Source: Streptomyces sp. H27-H1 (lineage in GTDB: Bacteria; Actinomycetota; Actinomycetes; Streptomycetales; Streptomycetaceae). Taken from it: a stretch of DNA of 64,000 nt. Where the stretch lies: contig NZ_JAPNLJ010000012.1 in NCBI RefSeq assembly GCF_026627445.1, positions 29,654-93,653 on the forward strand, written 5' to 3'. The notes below the pieces were generated by a model. It searched no databases and was not told where the DNA came from. It saw only the letters and a list, made by a program, of their open reading frames with translations. Shown piece after piece: positions 25,944 to 40,117 of the stretch; the stretch's first letter is position 1; each line of letters starts with the position of its first letter. Position numbers and translations under genes: made by a program.

Positions 25944-26572
25944 GCCCTGAGGGGCGTGGCATAGCCGGGGACAGCACCTTCCGCATACTCCACGTCAGCA
26001 CCGGCAACGTGTGCCGCTCGCCCATCACCGAGCGGCTGACGCGGCACGCGCTGTCCCACCGGCTCGGCGGGTTCGTCACCGGCGACCTGATCGTGGAGAG
26101 CGCGGGCACCTGGGGCCACGAGGGCGCGCCCATGGAGGCCAACGCGGCCGCCGTGCTGGCCGACTTCGGGGCGGACGCCTCCGGATTCACCGGCCGGGAG
26201 CTGCTGGACGAGCACGTCATACGCGCCGACCTGGTCCTCACCGCCACCCGCGACCACCGCGCCCAGGTGATTTCGATGGGGCACTCGGCGGGGCTGCGCA
26301 CCTTCACCCTGAAGGAGTTCACCCGGCTGGTGCGGGCGATAGACCCGGCGACGCTGCCGCCGCTGGAAGAAGGAATGGTGGAACGGGCCCGTGCGCTGGT
26401 CCGGGCCGCCGCCGCGCTGCGCGGATGGCTCCTGGCGCCGTCCCCGGACGCCGATGAGGTCTACGACCCGTACGGGGCGCCGATCACCTTCTTCCGCTCG
26501 ATCGGCGACGAGATCAACCAGGCGCTGGACCCCGTGGTCACGGCGCTGACGGGCGTCACCGCCTCGCGCTGA
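25940..26572 (+). CDS. Low-molecular-weight phosphatase-like protein, catalytic Cys replaced by Ser
   Basis: 210 residues from GTG 25940, overlapping the previous stop. The fold signature is clear: ILHVSTGNVCRSPITERL near the N-terminus and the late acid loop VYDPYGAP. In active LMW tyrosine phosphatases the loop is C-x5-R and starts with the nucleophilic Cys. Here that position is Ser20 (with Arg26), while the second Cys (C25) is kept. It is therefore probably inactive as a Cys phosphatase. It may bind phosphoproteins or have a related role. It is coupled to the t6A gene. Confidence 0.85.
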   Translation: MSPEGRGIAGDSTFRILHVSTGNVCRSPITERLTRHALSHRLGGFVTGDLIVESAGTWGHEGAPMEANAAAVLADFGADASGFTGRELLDEHVIRADLVLTATRDHRAQVISMGHSAGLRTFTLKEFTRLVRAIDPATLPPLEEGMVERARALVRAAAALRGWLLAPSPDADEVYDPYGAPITFFRSIGDEINQALDPVVTALTGVTASR

Positions 26573-26746
26573 CCCCGCGACGCCGTTGTCGGGGGCGCTG
26601 CCCCCGGATCCCCGCGCCTCGCATTCCCCCGGCTGCCACCGGGAGAGCTCCCCGGGCGGGGCCGGATCGCCGCCGCGAGGCGCGATGAGCGGCCTCGGCC
26701 TACAGTGGCTGGTACCCGGTACGCGGTACCCCCCTGGAGTCGCGCC

Positions 26747-27979
26747 ATGAGCGTCATCACCCAGCCGATGGACCTGCTGCGGCAGCAGGATCCGCAGATG
26801 GCCGACGTCCTCGACGGGGAGCGGCAGCGCCAGGCGACCGGGCTGCAGCTGATCGCCGCCGAGAACTTCACCTCGGCCGCCGTGCTCGGCACACTCGGAT
26901 CGCAGCTCGCCAACAAGTACGCCGAGGGGTACCCCGGCGCCCGCCACCACGGCGGCTGCGAGTACGCCGACCTCGCCGAGCGGATCGCCGCCGAACGGGC
27001 CTGCGCCCTCTTCGGCGCCGAGCACGCGAACGTGCAGCCGCACTCCGGATCCGCCGCCGTGCTGGCCGCGTACGCCGCGCTGCTGCAGCCCGGGGACACC
27101 GTCCTGGCGATGGGGCTGACGTCCGGGGGACACCTCACCCACGGCTCCCCGGCCAATTTCTCCGGGCGGTGGTTCGACTTCGTCGGGTACGGAGTGGACG
27201 CCGAGACCGGGCTCATCGACTACCTCCAGGTGCAGGAGCTCGCGCACACGCACCGGCCCAAGGCCATCGTCTGCGGGTCCATCTCCTATCCCAGACATCC
27301 CGAGTACTCCGTCTTCCGGGAGATCGCCGACGAGGTCGGGGCCTTCCTGATCGCCGACGCCGCCCATCCCATCGGGCTCGTGGCCGGCGGGGCCGCGCCC
27401 AGTCCCGTGCCCTACGCCGACATCGTCTGCGCCACCACGCACAAGGTGCTCCGCGGTCCGCGCGGCGGCATGATCCTGTGCGGCGCCGAGTTCGCCGACC
27501 GGATCGACCGGGCGGTGTTCCCCTTCACCCAGGGCGGGGCGCAGATGCACACCATCGCCGCGAAGGCCGTGGCCTTCGGCGAGGCCGCCGGGCCCGCGTT
27601 CACCTCGTACGCCCACCGGGTCGTGGCCAACGCGCGCACGCTGGCCGAGGAGCTGGGGCGGCGCGGGTTCGCGATCACGACCGGCGGGACCGACACCCAC
27701 CTGATCACCGCGGACCCCGAGCCCCTGGGCCTCGACGGCGCGGGCGCCCGGGGCCGGCTGGCCGCCGCCGGCATCGTGCTGGACACCTGCGCCCTTCCCC
27801 ACGGCGACCGGCGCGGGATCCGCCTCGGCAGCGCGGCCGTGACCACCCAGGGAATGGGGAAGGCGGAGATGCGGCGGATCGCCGAGCTGTTCACGGCCGC
27901 GCTGAGCGGCGGGGAGCCCGCGAAGGTCCGTAGGGACGTCAACGAGTTGGTGTTCAATTTTCCGCCGTATGGGGTTTAA
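26747..27979 (+). CDS. glyA: Serine hydroxymethyltransferase, divergent paralogue
   Basis: 410 residues from ATG 26747. Serine plus tetrahydrofolate gives glycine plus methylene-tetrahydrofolate, with PLP. Motifs: LIAAENFTS, NKYAEGYPGARHHGGCEY, HLTHGSPANFSG and PLP lysine K233 in ATTHKVLRGPRGG. The sequence deviates from housekeeping GlyA at several usually invariant spots (for example ARHHGG for GRRYYGG and IADAAHPIGLVAGG for DMAHIAGLVAAG). It is probably a second, specialised SHMT. Upstream are two GGTACC copies at 26711 and 26725. Confidence 0.88.
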   Translation: MSVITQPMDLLRQQDPQMADVLDGERQRQATGLQLIAAENFTSAAVLGTLGSQLANKYAEGYPGARHHGGCEYADLAERIAAERACALFGAEHANVQPHSGSAAVLAAYAALLQPGDTVLAMGLTSGGHLTHGSPANFSGRWFDFVGYGVDAETGLIDYLQVQELAHTHRPKAIVCGSISYPRHPEYSVFREIADEVGAFLIADAAHPIGLVAGGAAPSPVPYADIVCATTHKVLRGPRGGMILCGAEFADRIDRAVFPFTQGGAQMHTIAAKAVAFGEAAGPAFTSYAHRVVANARTLAEELGRRGFAITTGGTDTHLITADPEPLGLDGAGARGRLAAAGIVLDTCALPHGDRRGIRLGSAAVTTQGMGKAEMRRIAELFTAALSGGEPAKVRRDVNELVFNFPPYGV

Positions 27980-28095
27980 ACGGGGTAAGAGCGACGTACC
28001 GCAACCGGGATACCGCCACCGCGCGTCCCCGACAGCGTGTGCATCGCAGCTAGTGTGTGGGGCTGAGATGGCCGGCGATACATCTGGGGCAGCCC

Positions 28096-29418
28096 GTGCG
28101 TGAATATCTGCTGACGCTTTGCGTCACGATCGCGGTGACGTACCTACTCACCGGGCCCGTGCGGAAGTTCGCGATCGCCGTGGGCGCGATGCCGGAGATC
28201 CGTGCCCGGGACGTGCACCGGGAGCCCACTCCACGGCTCGGCGGCATCGCGATGTTCGGCGGACTGTGCGCGGGCCTGCTGGTCGCGGACCACCTGCAGA
28301 ACCTCAACGGGGTCTTCGAGCTGTCGAACGAACCACGGGCCCTGCTCTCCGGGGCCGCCCTGATCTGGCTGGTCGGCGTACTCGACGACAAGTTCGAGCT
28401 CGACGCCCTGATCAAGCTCGGCGCACAGATGATCTCCGCCGGCGTGATGTGCATGCAGGGCCTGACCATCCTGTGGATCCCGGTCCCGTGGATCGGTACG
28501 GTCGCGCTCACCCCGTGGCAGGGCAACCTGCTCACCGTGGCCCTCGTCGTGATCACCATCAACGCGGTGAACTTCGTGGACGGCCTCGACGGCCTCGCCG
28601 CCGGCATGGTCTGCATCGCGACCTGTGCCTTCTTCCTCTACGCGTACCGGATCTGGTTCGGCTACGGGATCGAGGCGGCCGCGCCCGCGACGCTCTTCGC
28701 CGCCATCCTGATGGGCATGTGCCTCGGCTTCCTGCCGCACAACATGCACCCCGCCCGGATCTTCATGGGCGACTCCGGCTCGATGCTCATCGGCCTGGTT
28801 CTGGCCGCCGCGGCCATCTCCATCACCGGACAGGTGGACCCGGACGCGATGGCGCTGTTCGCGGGCGGCGAGCGCAACGCGACCCACGCGATGCTGCCGG
28901 TCTTCATCCCGCTGATCCTGCCGCTGACGATCATCGCGATCCCGATGACGGACCTCATCCTGGCCATCGTGCGCCGCACCTGGAAGGGGCAGTCGCCCTT
29001 CGCGGCGGACCGCGGACACCTCCACCACCGGCTGCTGGAGCTCGGGCATTCGCACAGCCGGGCGGTGCTCATCATGTACTTCTGGTCAGGCTTGATCGCC
29101 TTCGGTGCGGTGGCGTATTCGGTTCATTCCGCCTCGATGTGGATCGTGTTGGCGATCGCCGCACTCAGCGCCGTGGGCCTGCTCCTGCTCCTGCTGCCGC
29201 GCTTCACCCCGAGGACCCCGCAGTGGGCGGAGAAGCTGGTCCCGCCGCGCTACCGGCACGCGGAACGGGCCGCCGAGGCGGCCCTGCAGGACGACTTGAC
29301 GGTGGAACCCGAACCGGCCCGGCCGATCGCCGCGGGTGTGTCCGGCGTCAACGGGGCGACTGCGATCGGCCCCCGTTCTCGCTTCCCCGACCGGCGCAAG
29401 GCCGGATCGTCGCGCTGA
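28096..29418 (+). CDS. Polyprenyl-phosphate sugar-1-phosphate transferase (WecA/MraY family)
   Basis: 440 residues from GTG 28096 with GGGG upstream. It is an integral membrane enzyme with about 10-11 hydrophobic helices that starts lipid-linked glycan synthesis, usually by adding GlcNAc-1-phosphate to decaprenyl or undecaprenyl phosphate. Catalytic motifs: LVGVLDDKFELDAL, ITINAVNFVDGLDGLAAG, FMGDSGSMLIG and the cytosolic HLHHRLLELGHSH. The substrate is inferred from family. Its position just before atpI is conserved in Streptomyces. Confidence 0.9.
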   Translation: MREYLLTLCVTIAVTYLLTGPVRKFAIAVGAMPEIRARDVHREPTPRLGGIAMFGGLCAGLLVADHLQNLNGVFELSNEPRALLSGAALIWLVGVLDDKFELDALIKLGAQMISAGVMCMQGLTILWIPVPWIGTVALTPWQGNLLTVALVVITINAVNFVDGLDGLAAGMVCIATCAFFLYAYRIWFGYGIEAAAPATLFAAILMGMCLGFLPHNMHPARIFMGDSGSMLIGLVLAAAAISITGQVDPDAMALFAGGERNATHAMLPVFIPLILPLTIIAIPMTDLILAIVRRTWKGQSPFAADRGHLHHRLLELGHSHSRAVLIMYFWSGLIAFGAVAYSVHSASMWIVLAIAALSAVGLLLLLLPRFTPRTPQWAEKLVPPRYRHAERAAEAALQDDLTVEPEPARPIAAGVSGVNGATAIGPRSRFPDRRKAGSSR

Positions 29419-29549
29419 CTCCCAGAGCGCATGTCGGACATGAACGCCCTTTACCAGACAACCCGGTTGGCTGTCGCGCACACACGCGCAGGGTCACTCT
29501 CATGTGTGACAGTCGGCACACTTCCTGGGTAAAGCTCTCATCAAATACT

Positions 29550-29567
29550 TTGTGATACCGTTCACTA
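29550..29567. promoter_or_regulatory. Candidate Rex operator before the atp operon
   Basis: TTGTGATACCGTTCACTA closely matches the Streptomyces Rex operator pattern TTGTGAA-N4-TTCACAA, with one mismatch in each half. It lies 126 bp upstream of the atpI start. Rex is the NADH-sensing repressor of respiratory genes, so this would tie ATP synthase expression to redox state. Confidence 0.6.
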
Positions 29568-29692
29568 AACCCGGCGACAGAGCCGAAGGACCGTAGTGCG
29601 ACGGTCCATTGGCCCGAGGTACTCACTCGGACCGGGCTTACGCTCGTCCTGTACGAGTCCCTTGCCCCCACCACCACGCGGAGCAAACCGCC

Positions 29693-30130
29693 ATGCGGTC
29701 AGATGACGTCCGATCCCTCCTGCAATCCGCCGTACCCACTGCTGTCGCCGGCGCTCTCGCCGCCGTCATCAGTGGCATCGTCGTCGGTGGCAAGGGGGCC
29801 GTGGGCGCCGTCGTCGCGACGGTGGTGGTGATGCTGTTCATGGGCATCGGATTCCTCGTACTGCAACGCACGGCGAAATCACTGCCGCACCTGTTCCAGG
29901 CCATGGGGCTCATGCTCTACACGGCCCAGATCCTGCTGCTCTTCGTCTTTCTCGCCGTGTTCAAGAACACGACACTGTTCCACCCCAAGGCCTTCGCGAT
30001 CACGCTCGTCGCCACCACCCTCGTGTGGATCGGCGCACAGGCGCGTGCTCATATGAAGGCCAAGATCCTTTACGTCGAACCGGAATCGATGAAGGGCGAC
30101 AAGCCCGGAAATTCGGGACCGAAGCCGTGA
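29693..30130 (+). CDS. atpI: ATP synthase accessory protein I
   Basis: 145 residues from ATG 29693. It has four hydrophobic segments (about residues 12-32, 38-58, 70-92 and 100-118), as in AtpI-type membrane proteins that precede atp operons and may aid c-ring assembly. The C-terminal tail is basic and hydrophilic. Primary sequence is poorly conserved in this family, so the call rests on topology and on its place directly before atpB. Confidence 0.8.
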   Translation: MRSDDVRSLLQSAVPTAVAGALAAVISGIVVGGKGAVGAVVATVVVMLFMGIGFLVLQRTAKSLPHLFQAMGLMLYTAQILLLFVFLAVFKNTTLFHPKAFAITLVATTLVWIGAQARAHMKAKILYVEPESMKGDKPGNSGPKP

Positions 30131-30355
30131 GGGGTAGGGGCGGAATAAGTGGCCGTTCGGGATGCTGCTATCGTCCGGTTTCAACTGTGGCAATGCGGGC
30201 GCGGGTATCTGAGCTGACGCCTGTTCCATCGCGAGGCTCGATGCCCGACCGCCGCCCCCACATCCGTTACACCAGTCCAGTGCCGAACAGCGGCTGTCCG
30301 CCGCGCCGACACAACGAGGTTGCCGTACCTATGCGCCACGCTGAAGGAGCCCGCG

Positions 30356-31487
<1,132 letters not shown>

Positions 31488-31529
31488 GACGAACCCAACG
31501 ACTAGTCCGAATCGACGAAAGGCACTGAT

Positions 31530-32072
31530 GTGAACCTCCTGGTTCTCGCGGCTGAGGGCGGGGAAAACCCCCTCATTCCGCCGATCCCCGAGCTCGTCAT
31601 CGGTCTGATCGCCTTCGTCATCGTCTTCGGTTTCCTCGCGAAGAAGCTCCTCCCGAACATCAACAAGGTTCTGGACGAGCGCCGCGAGGCCATCGAAGGC
31701 GGTATCGAAAAGGCTGAGGCCGCTCAGACCGAGGCTCAGAGCGTCCTGGAGCAGTACAAGGCCCAGCTCGCCGAAGCCCGGCACGAGGCCGCTCGCCTGC
31801 GCCAGGACGCCCTGGAGCAGGGCACTGCGCTCAAGGAAGAACTGCGCGCAGAGGGCCAGCGGCAGCGTGAGGAGATCATCGCTGCCGGTCACGCCCAGAT
31901 CGCGGCCGACCGCAAGGCCGCCTCTTCGGCGCTCCGACAGGACGTGGGCAAGCTCGCCACCGACCTGGCCGGAAAGCTCGTCGGCGAGTCCCTCGAGGAC
32001 CACGCCCGGCAGAGCCGCACGATCGACCGTTTCCTCAGCGAGCTCGAGGAGAAGGCCGAGGCCGCACGATGA
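31530..32072 (+). CDS. atpF: ATP synthase F0 subunit b
   Basis: 180 residues from GTG 31530. It has one N-terminal membrane helix (about residues 21-40, ELVIGLIAFVIVFGFLAKKL) followed by a long charged helix (VLDERREAIEGGIEKAEAAQ and onward) that forms the peripheral stalk dimer. Its last 4 bases overlap the atpH start. Confidence 0.97.
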   Translation: MNLLVLAAEGGENPLIPPIPELVIGLIAFVIVFGFLAKKLLPNINKVLDERREAIEGGIEKAEAAQTEAQSVLEQYKAQLAEARHEAARLRQDALEQGTALKEELRAEGQRQREEIIAAGHAQIAADRKAASSALRQDVGKLATDLAGKLVGESLEDHARQSRTIDRFLSELEEKAEAAR

Positions 32073-32884
32073 ACGGAGCGAGCCGCGACGCGCTGGCCAC
32101 CGCTCGTGAGCGTCTCGACGCGCTGACGGACAACACGTCCGTCGACGCGGCGAAGCTCGCCGGCGAGCTGGCGGCCGTCACCGCGCTGCTCGACCGTGAG
32201 GTCTCGCTGCGTCGGGTCATCACGGACCCGGCGCAGTCCGGCGAGGCCAAGGCCGAGCTGGCGGGTCGTCTGCTCGGCGGCCAGGTGGGCGGGGAAACCC
32301 TCGACCTGGTGTCCGGCATGGTCCGGTCCCGCTGGTCGCGCTCCCGTGACCTGGTGGATTCGCTCGAGGTACTGGCGGCCACCGCCGACCTCACGGCGGC
32401 CCAGGCCGGTGGCGGTCTCGACGACGTCGAGGACGAGCTGTTCCGGTTCGGCCGGATCGTCTCCGCGAACACCGAGCTGCGTGCAGCACTGACCGACCGG
32501 TCGGCGACCACCGCTGCCAAGAGCGAGCTGCTGCGCAGCCTGCTCGGCGGCAAGGCGAACGCCGTCACCGAGCGACTGGTCACGCGTCTCGTCACGCACC
32601 CGCGTGGACGTAGCCTGGAACAGGGACTCGAGTCCCTGTCCAAGGTCGCCGCCGAGCGTCGTGGCCGCATGGTCGCCACCGTGACCACCGCGGTTCCGCT
32701 CAGCGACGTCCAGAAGCAGCGTCTCGGCGCGGTGCTGGCCAAGCTGTACGGCCGCCCGATGCACCTGAACCTCGACGTGGACCCCACGGTCCTCGGCGGG
32801 ATCTCGGTGCGGGTCGGCGACGAGGTCATCGACGGCACCATCTCGGACCGCATCGCAGAGGCGTCCCGACGCATGGCCGGCTGA
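32069..32884 (+). CDS. atpH: ATP synthase F1 subunit delta
   Basis: 271 residues from ATG 32069, coupled to atpF. It is about 90 residues longer than E. coli delta (177), as usual in actinobacteria. The delta/OSCP core has the C-terminal signature VTTAVPLSDVQKQRLGAVLA and DPTVLGGISVRVGDEVIDGT. It connects the b stalk to the alpha/beta head. Confidence 0.95.
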   Translation: MNGASRDALATARERLDALTDNTSVDAAKLAGELAAVTALLDREVSLRRVITDPAQSGEAKAELAGRLLGGQVGGETLDLVSGMVRSRWSRSRDLVDSLEVLAATADLTAAQAGGGLDDVEDELFRFGRIVSANTELRAALTDRSATTAAKSELLRSLLGGKANAVTERLVTRLVTHPRGRSLEQGLESLSKVAAERRGRMVATVTTAVPLSDVQKQRLGAVLAKLYGRPMHLNLDVDPTVLGGISVRVGDEVIDGTISDRIAEASRRMAG

Positions 32885-32953
32885 CCAGCCACACCTTTAG
32901 AAAAAAGCATTCCTAGCGGCCCGGTTGGGCCGTGCAGAACTTGCAGAAGATTC

Positions 32954-32970
32954 CTGGGGGTCGCCCCCAG
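32954..32970 (+). promoter_or_regulatory. Hairpin between atpH and atpA
   Basis: CTGGGGG-TCG-CCCCCAG forms a perfect 7-bp stem in the 131-bp atpH-atpA gap, 46 bp before atpA. It may set mRNA processing or stoichiometry. Confidence 0.5.
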
Positions 32971-33015
32971 ACCCCTAAGAAGCTTCAGGCCCAACAAGGA
33001 GAGCAGGGAACCCAG

Positions 33016-34611
33016 ATGGCGGAGCTCACGATCCGGCCGGAGGAGATCCGGGACGCACTGGAGAACTTTGTCCAGTCGTACCAGCCGGACGCGGCCTCGC
33101 GCGAGGAGGTCGGTACGGTCAGCGTTGCCGGCGACGGCATCGCGAAGGTGGAGGGCCTGCCCTCCGCCATGGCGAACGAACTGCTGAAGTTCGAGGACGG
33201 GACCCTTGGTCTCGCCCTCAACCTCGACGAGCGCGAGATCGGCGCCGTCGTCCTCGGCGAGTTCAGCGGTATCGAGGAGGGCCAGCCGGTGCAGCGCACC
33301 GGTGAGGTGCTCTCCGTCGGCGTCGGCGAGGGTTACCTCGGCCGCGTTGTCGACCCGCTCGGCAACCCGATCGACGGCCTCGGCGAGATCGCGACCGAGG
33401 GCCGCCGCGCCCTCGAACTGCAGGCCCCCGGCGTCATGGTCCGCAAGTCGGTCCACGAGCCGATGCAGACCGGCTACAAGGCCATCGACGCCATGGTGCC
33501 GGTCGGCCGCGGTCAGCGTCAGCTGATCATCGGTGACCGTCAGACCGGCAAGACCGCTCTTGCCGTCGACACGATCATCAACCAGCGCGACAACTGGCGC
33601 TCTGGCGACGTGAACAAGCAGGTTCGCTGCATCTACGTCGCCATCGGCCAGAAGGGCTCGACCATCGCGTCCGTTCGCGGCGCCCTGGAAGACGCCGGCG
33701 CGCTGGAGTACACGACGATCGTCGCCGCCCCGGCGTCCGACCCGGCCGGCTTCAAGTACCTGGCGCCGTACACCGGTTCGGCCATCGGCCAGCACTGGAT
33801 GTACGCCGGCAAGCACGTCCTGATCATCTTCGACGACCTGTCGAAGCAGGCCGACGCCTACCGCGCCGTGTCGCTGCTGCTGCGCCGTCCGCCGGGCCGC
33901 GAGGCCTACCCGGGCGACGTCTTCTACTTGCACTCCCGTCTGCTGGAGCGCTGCGCGAAGCTCTCCGACGACATGGGTGCCGGCTCGATGACCGGTCTGC
34001 CGATCGTCGAGACCAAGGCGAACGACGTGTCGGCGTTCATCCCGACCAACGTCATCTCCATCACCGACGGCCAGTGCTTCCTTGAGTCCGACCTGTTCAA
34101 CGCGGGCCAGCGCCCGGCGCTGAACGTCGGTATCTCGGTCTCCCGCGTCGGTGGCTCGGCCCAGCACAAGGCGATGAAGCAGGTTTCCGGCCGTCTGCGC
34201 CTGGACCTCGCCCAGTACCGTGAGCTGGAGGCGTTCGCCGCCTTCGGTTCCGACCTGGACGCCGCTTCGAAGTCCTCGCTGGAGCGCGGCAAGCGCCTGG
34301 TCGAGCTGCTGAAGCAGGGCCAGTACCAGCCGATGCCGGTCGAGGAGCAGGTCATCTCCGTCTGGGCCGGTACCACCGGCAAGATGGACGAGGTCCCGGT
34401 CAACGACATCCGTCGCTTCGAGTCGGAGCTGCTGGAGCACCTGCGCGTTTCGCGCAAGGACCTCCTCACCTCCATCGCGGACGGCGGCAAGATGTCGGAC
34501 GACACCCTCACCTCCATCGGTGACGCCATCGCTGACTTCAAGCGTGGGTTCGAGACCTCGGACGGCAAGCTCCTGGGCGAGGACGCGCCGGCCGTCAACG
34601 TCTCCAAGTGA
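33016..34611 (+). CDS. atpA: ATP synthase F1 subunit alpha
   Basis: 531 residues from ATG 33016 ([20 protein letters not shown]). It is the non-catalytic nucleotide-binding subunit. Walker A is GDRQTGKTA near residue 172, and [21 protein letters not shown] is the Walker B region. The arginine finger is in the [19 protein letters not shown] stretch. The open frame extends upstream to 32932, but the ATG with AGGAGAGCAGGGAA before it is the family start. Confidence 0.98.
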   Translation: MAELTIRPEEIRDALENFVQSYQPDAASREEVGTVSVAGDGIAKVEGLPSAMANELLKFEDGTLGLALNLDEREIGAVVLGEFSGIEEGQPVQRTGEVLSVGVGEGYLGRVVDPLGNPIDGLGEIATEGRRALELQAPGVMVRKSVHEPMQTGYKAIDAMVPVGRGQRQLIIGDRQTGKTALAVDTIINQRDNWRSGDVNKQVRCIYVAIGQKGSTIASVRGALEDAGALEYTTIVAAPASDPAGFKYLAPYTGSAIGQHWMYAGKHVLIIFDDLSKQADAYRAVSLLLRRPPGREAYPGDVFYLHSRLLERCAKLSDDMGAGSMTGLPIVETKANDVSAFIPTNVISITDGQCFLESDLFNAGQRPALNVGISVSRVGGSAQHKAMKQVSGRLRLDLAQYRELEAFAAFGSDLDAASKSSLERGKRLVELLKQGQYQPMPVEEQVISVWAGTTGKMDEVPVNDIRRFESELLEHLRVSRKDLLTSIADGGKMSDDTLTSIGDAIADFKRGFETSDGKLLGEDAPAVNVSK

Positions 34612-34631
34612 CGACGGAAGGGACCTGACTC

Positions 34632-36991
<2,360 letters not shown>

Positions 36992-37024
36992 AGCCGGGCT
37001 CGTCTCTGAGCACAGCTGAATGAC

Positions 37025-37055
37025 GGAGAGGGGCGGGTGTGTCCCGTCCCTCTCC
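37025..37055 (+). promoter_or_regulatory. Strong hairpin between atpD and atpC
   Basis: GGAGAGGGGCGGG (37025-37037) pairs with 37043-37055 over 13 bp with one G-T pair and a TGTGT loop. It resembles a terminator but sits inside the operon, so it probably lowers atpC relative to atpD or protects the upstream mRNA. Confidence 0.65.
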
Positions 37056-37080
37056 CCACGCCCATTAGAATTTGACCCAA

Positions 37081-37102
37081 CACCCGGCTTTCCCGCCGGG
37101 TG
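37081..37102 (+). promoter_or_regulatory. Second hairpin just before atpC
   Basis: CACCCGGC (37081-37088) pairs perfectly with GCCGGGTG (37095-37102) around TTTCCC. It ends 10 bp before the GAGGAG ribosome-binding site of atpC. Confidence 0.6.
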
Positions 37103-37120
37103 GTGACCCGAGGAGCCACC

Positions 37121-37495
37121 TTGGCTGCTGAGCTGCACGTCGAGCTGGTCGCGGCGGACCGTAACGTCTGGTCCGGCGAGGCCACCCTGGTTGTCGCGCG
37201 CACCACGTCCGGCGACATCGGCGTCATGCCCGGTCACCAGCCGCTTCTCGGTGTGCTGGAATCGGGCCCGGTGACCATCCGTACCGTCGGAGGCAACACT
37301 GTTGTCGCCGCGGTGCACGGCGGATTCATCTCGTTCGCGGACAACAAGTTGTCGCTGCTGGCCGAGATCGCCGAGCTTGCCGACGAGATTGACGTCGAGC
37401 GTGCGGAGCGGGCACTGGAGCGCGCGAAGTCGGAGACCGATGGGGCCGCCGAACGTCGCGCCGATGTCCGGCTGCGCGCGGTTTCGGGGCGCTGA
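37121..37495 (+). CDS. atpC: ATP synthase F1 subunit epsilon
   Basis: 124 residues from TTG 37121 (LAAELHVELVAADRNVWSGE), chosen because GAGGAG lies six bases upstream. An in-frame GTG at 37100 would lie within the hairpin. The beta-sandwich signature GDIGVMPGHQPLLGVLESGP and the FISFADNKLSLLAEIAELAD segment are typical. The C-terminal helical part is short. Epsilon regulates rotation and is needed in lower amount than beta, which fits the two hairpins before it. Confidence 0.96.
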   Translation: MAAELHVELVAADRNVWSGEATLVVARTTSGDIGVMPGHQPLLGVLESGPVTIRTVGGNTVVAAVHGGFISFADNKLSLLAEIAELADEIDVERAERALERAKSETDGAAERRADVRLRAVSGR

Positions 37496-37521
37496 GCCCC
37501 GGTACCGGTAAGAGTTTCAAA

Positions 37522-37570
37522 CCTCAGCCGCGGCCTGTTCCGGAATTTTCGGACCGGGTCGCGGCTGAGG
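37522..37570 (+). terminator. atp operon terminator
   Basis: CCTCAGCCGCG (37522-37532) pairs with CGCGGCTGAGG (37560-37570), with an inner TTCCGGAATTTTCGGACC structure. It lies 26 bp after the atpC stop. Confidence 0.8.
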
Positions 37571-37650
37571 CGATGCGGGTCCGGCCCAGACTGCGTCTGG
37601 CAAGAACTCTGTCGTGTGCGTCATTCGATGAGCGAGGAGGTCGGTGAAAG

Positions 37651-38100
37651 ATGCTCCTCGCTCTGCTTGTGAGCAGCCTGGTCGTAGTAGCCCTGGTGGT
37701 GATCGGGCTGTTTGTCTTCGGGCTGCGCCGCAGGCTGATCCAGCGCTCCGGCGGCACCTTCGACTGCAGCCTGCGCTGGGGCGTGGCCGATGAACCCGAC
37801 GTCTCCGGCAAGGGCTGGGTGTACGGGGTCGCGCGCTACAGCGGTGACCGCATCGACTGGTTCCGCGTCTTCAGCTACTCCCCGCGGCCGCGCCGGCTGC
37901 TGGAGCGGTCCTCCATCGAGGTCATCGCCCGCCGTGCGCCCGAGGGCGAGGAGGAGCTGGCCCTGCTCTCCGACGCCGTCGTACTCGGCTGCGTGCATCG
38001 CGGGACCCGCCTGGAACTGGCGATGAGCGATGACGCGCTGACCGGTTTCCTGGCCTGGCTCGAGGCGGCGCCGCCCGGGCAACGGGTCAACGTGGCCTGA
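37651..38100 (+). CDS. DUF2550 family membrane-anchored protein
   Basis: 149 residues from ATG 37651. It has one N-terminal membrane helix (about residues 2-25) and then a compact soluble domain (GWVYGVARYSGDRIDWFRVF; RAPEGEEELALLSDAVVLGC). The DUF2550 family is confined to actinobacteria and usually follows atpC. No function is established. It is convergent with the chitinase gene across a shared terminator. Confidence 0.88.
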   Translation: MLLALLVSSLVVVALVVIGLFVFGLRRRLIQRSGGTFDCSLRWGVADEPDVSGKGWVYGVARYSGDRIDWFRVFSYSPRPRRLLERSSIEVIARRAPEGEEELALLSDAVVLGCVHRGTRLELAMSDDALTGFLAWLEAAPPGQRVNVA

Positions 38101-38126
38101 GGCCGCTGCGCCTCGCAGGACGTGAG

Positions 38127-38166
38127 GAAGCCGGGGAGACGGGGGCGGACCAGTCTTCCCGGCTTC
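38127..38166. terminator. Bidirectional terminator between convergent genes
   Basis: GAAGCCGGGGAGAC (38127-38140) pairs with 38153-38166 over 14 bp with one G-T pair. It serves the DUF2550 gene and, on the other strand, the chitinase gene. Confidence 0.7.
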
Positions 38167-38173
38167 GTCGTTC

Positions 38174-38225
38174 ACCGGCTTCGTCCTTCACCGGCTGTGC
38201 ATGTCACCGGCTGTGCATGTCACCA
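38174..38225 (+). repeat. Short tandem repeats beyond the chitinase stop
   Basis: CACCGGCTGTGCATGT occurs twice in tandem, preceded by two CACCGGCT-like copies in CTTCGTC context. No function is visible. Confidence 0.6.
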
Positions 38226-38257
38226 TCCGTGCGTTTCAGAGGCCGTGCGTACGGGGC

Positions 38258-40117
<1,860 letters not shown>

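Noticed and set aside
24440..27802. 1120-codon minus-strand frame across prmC to glyA
   Set aside because: It spans four well-identified plus-strand genes and their intergenic gaps and has no domain of its own.
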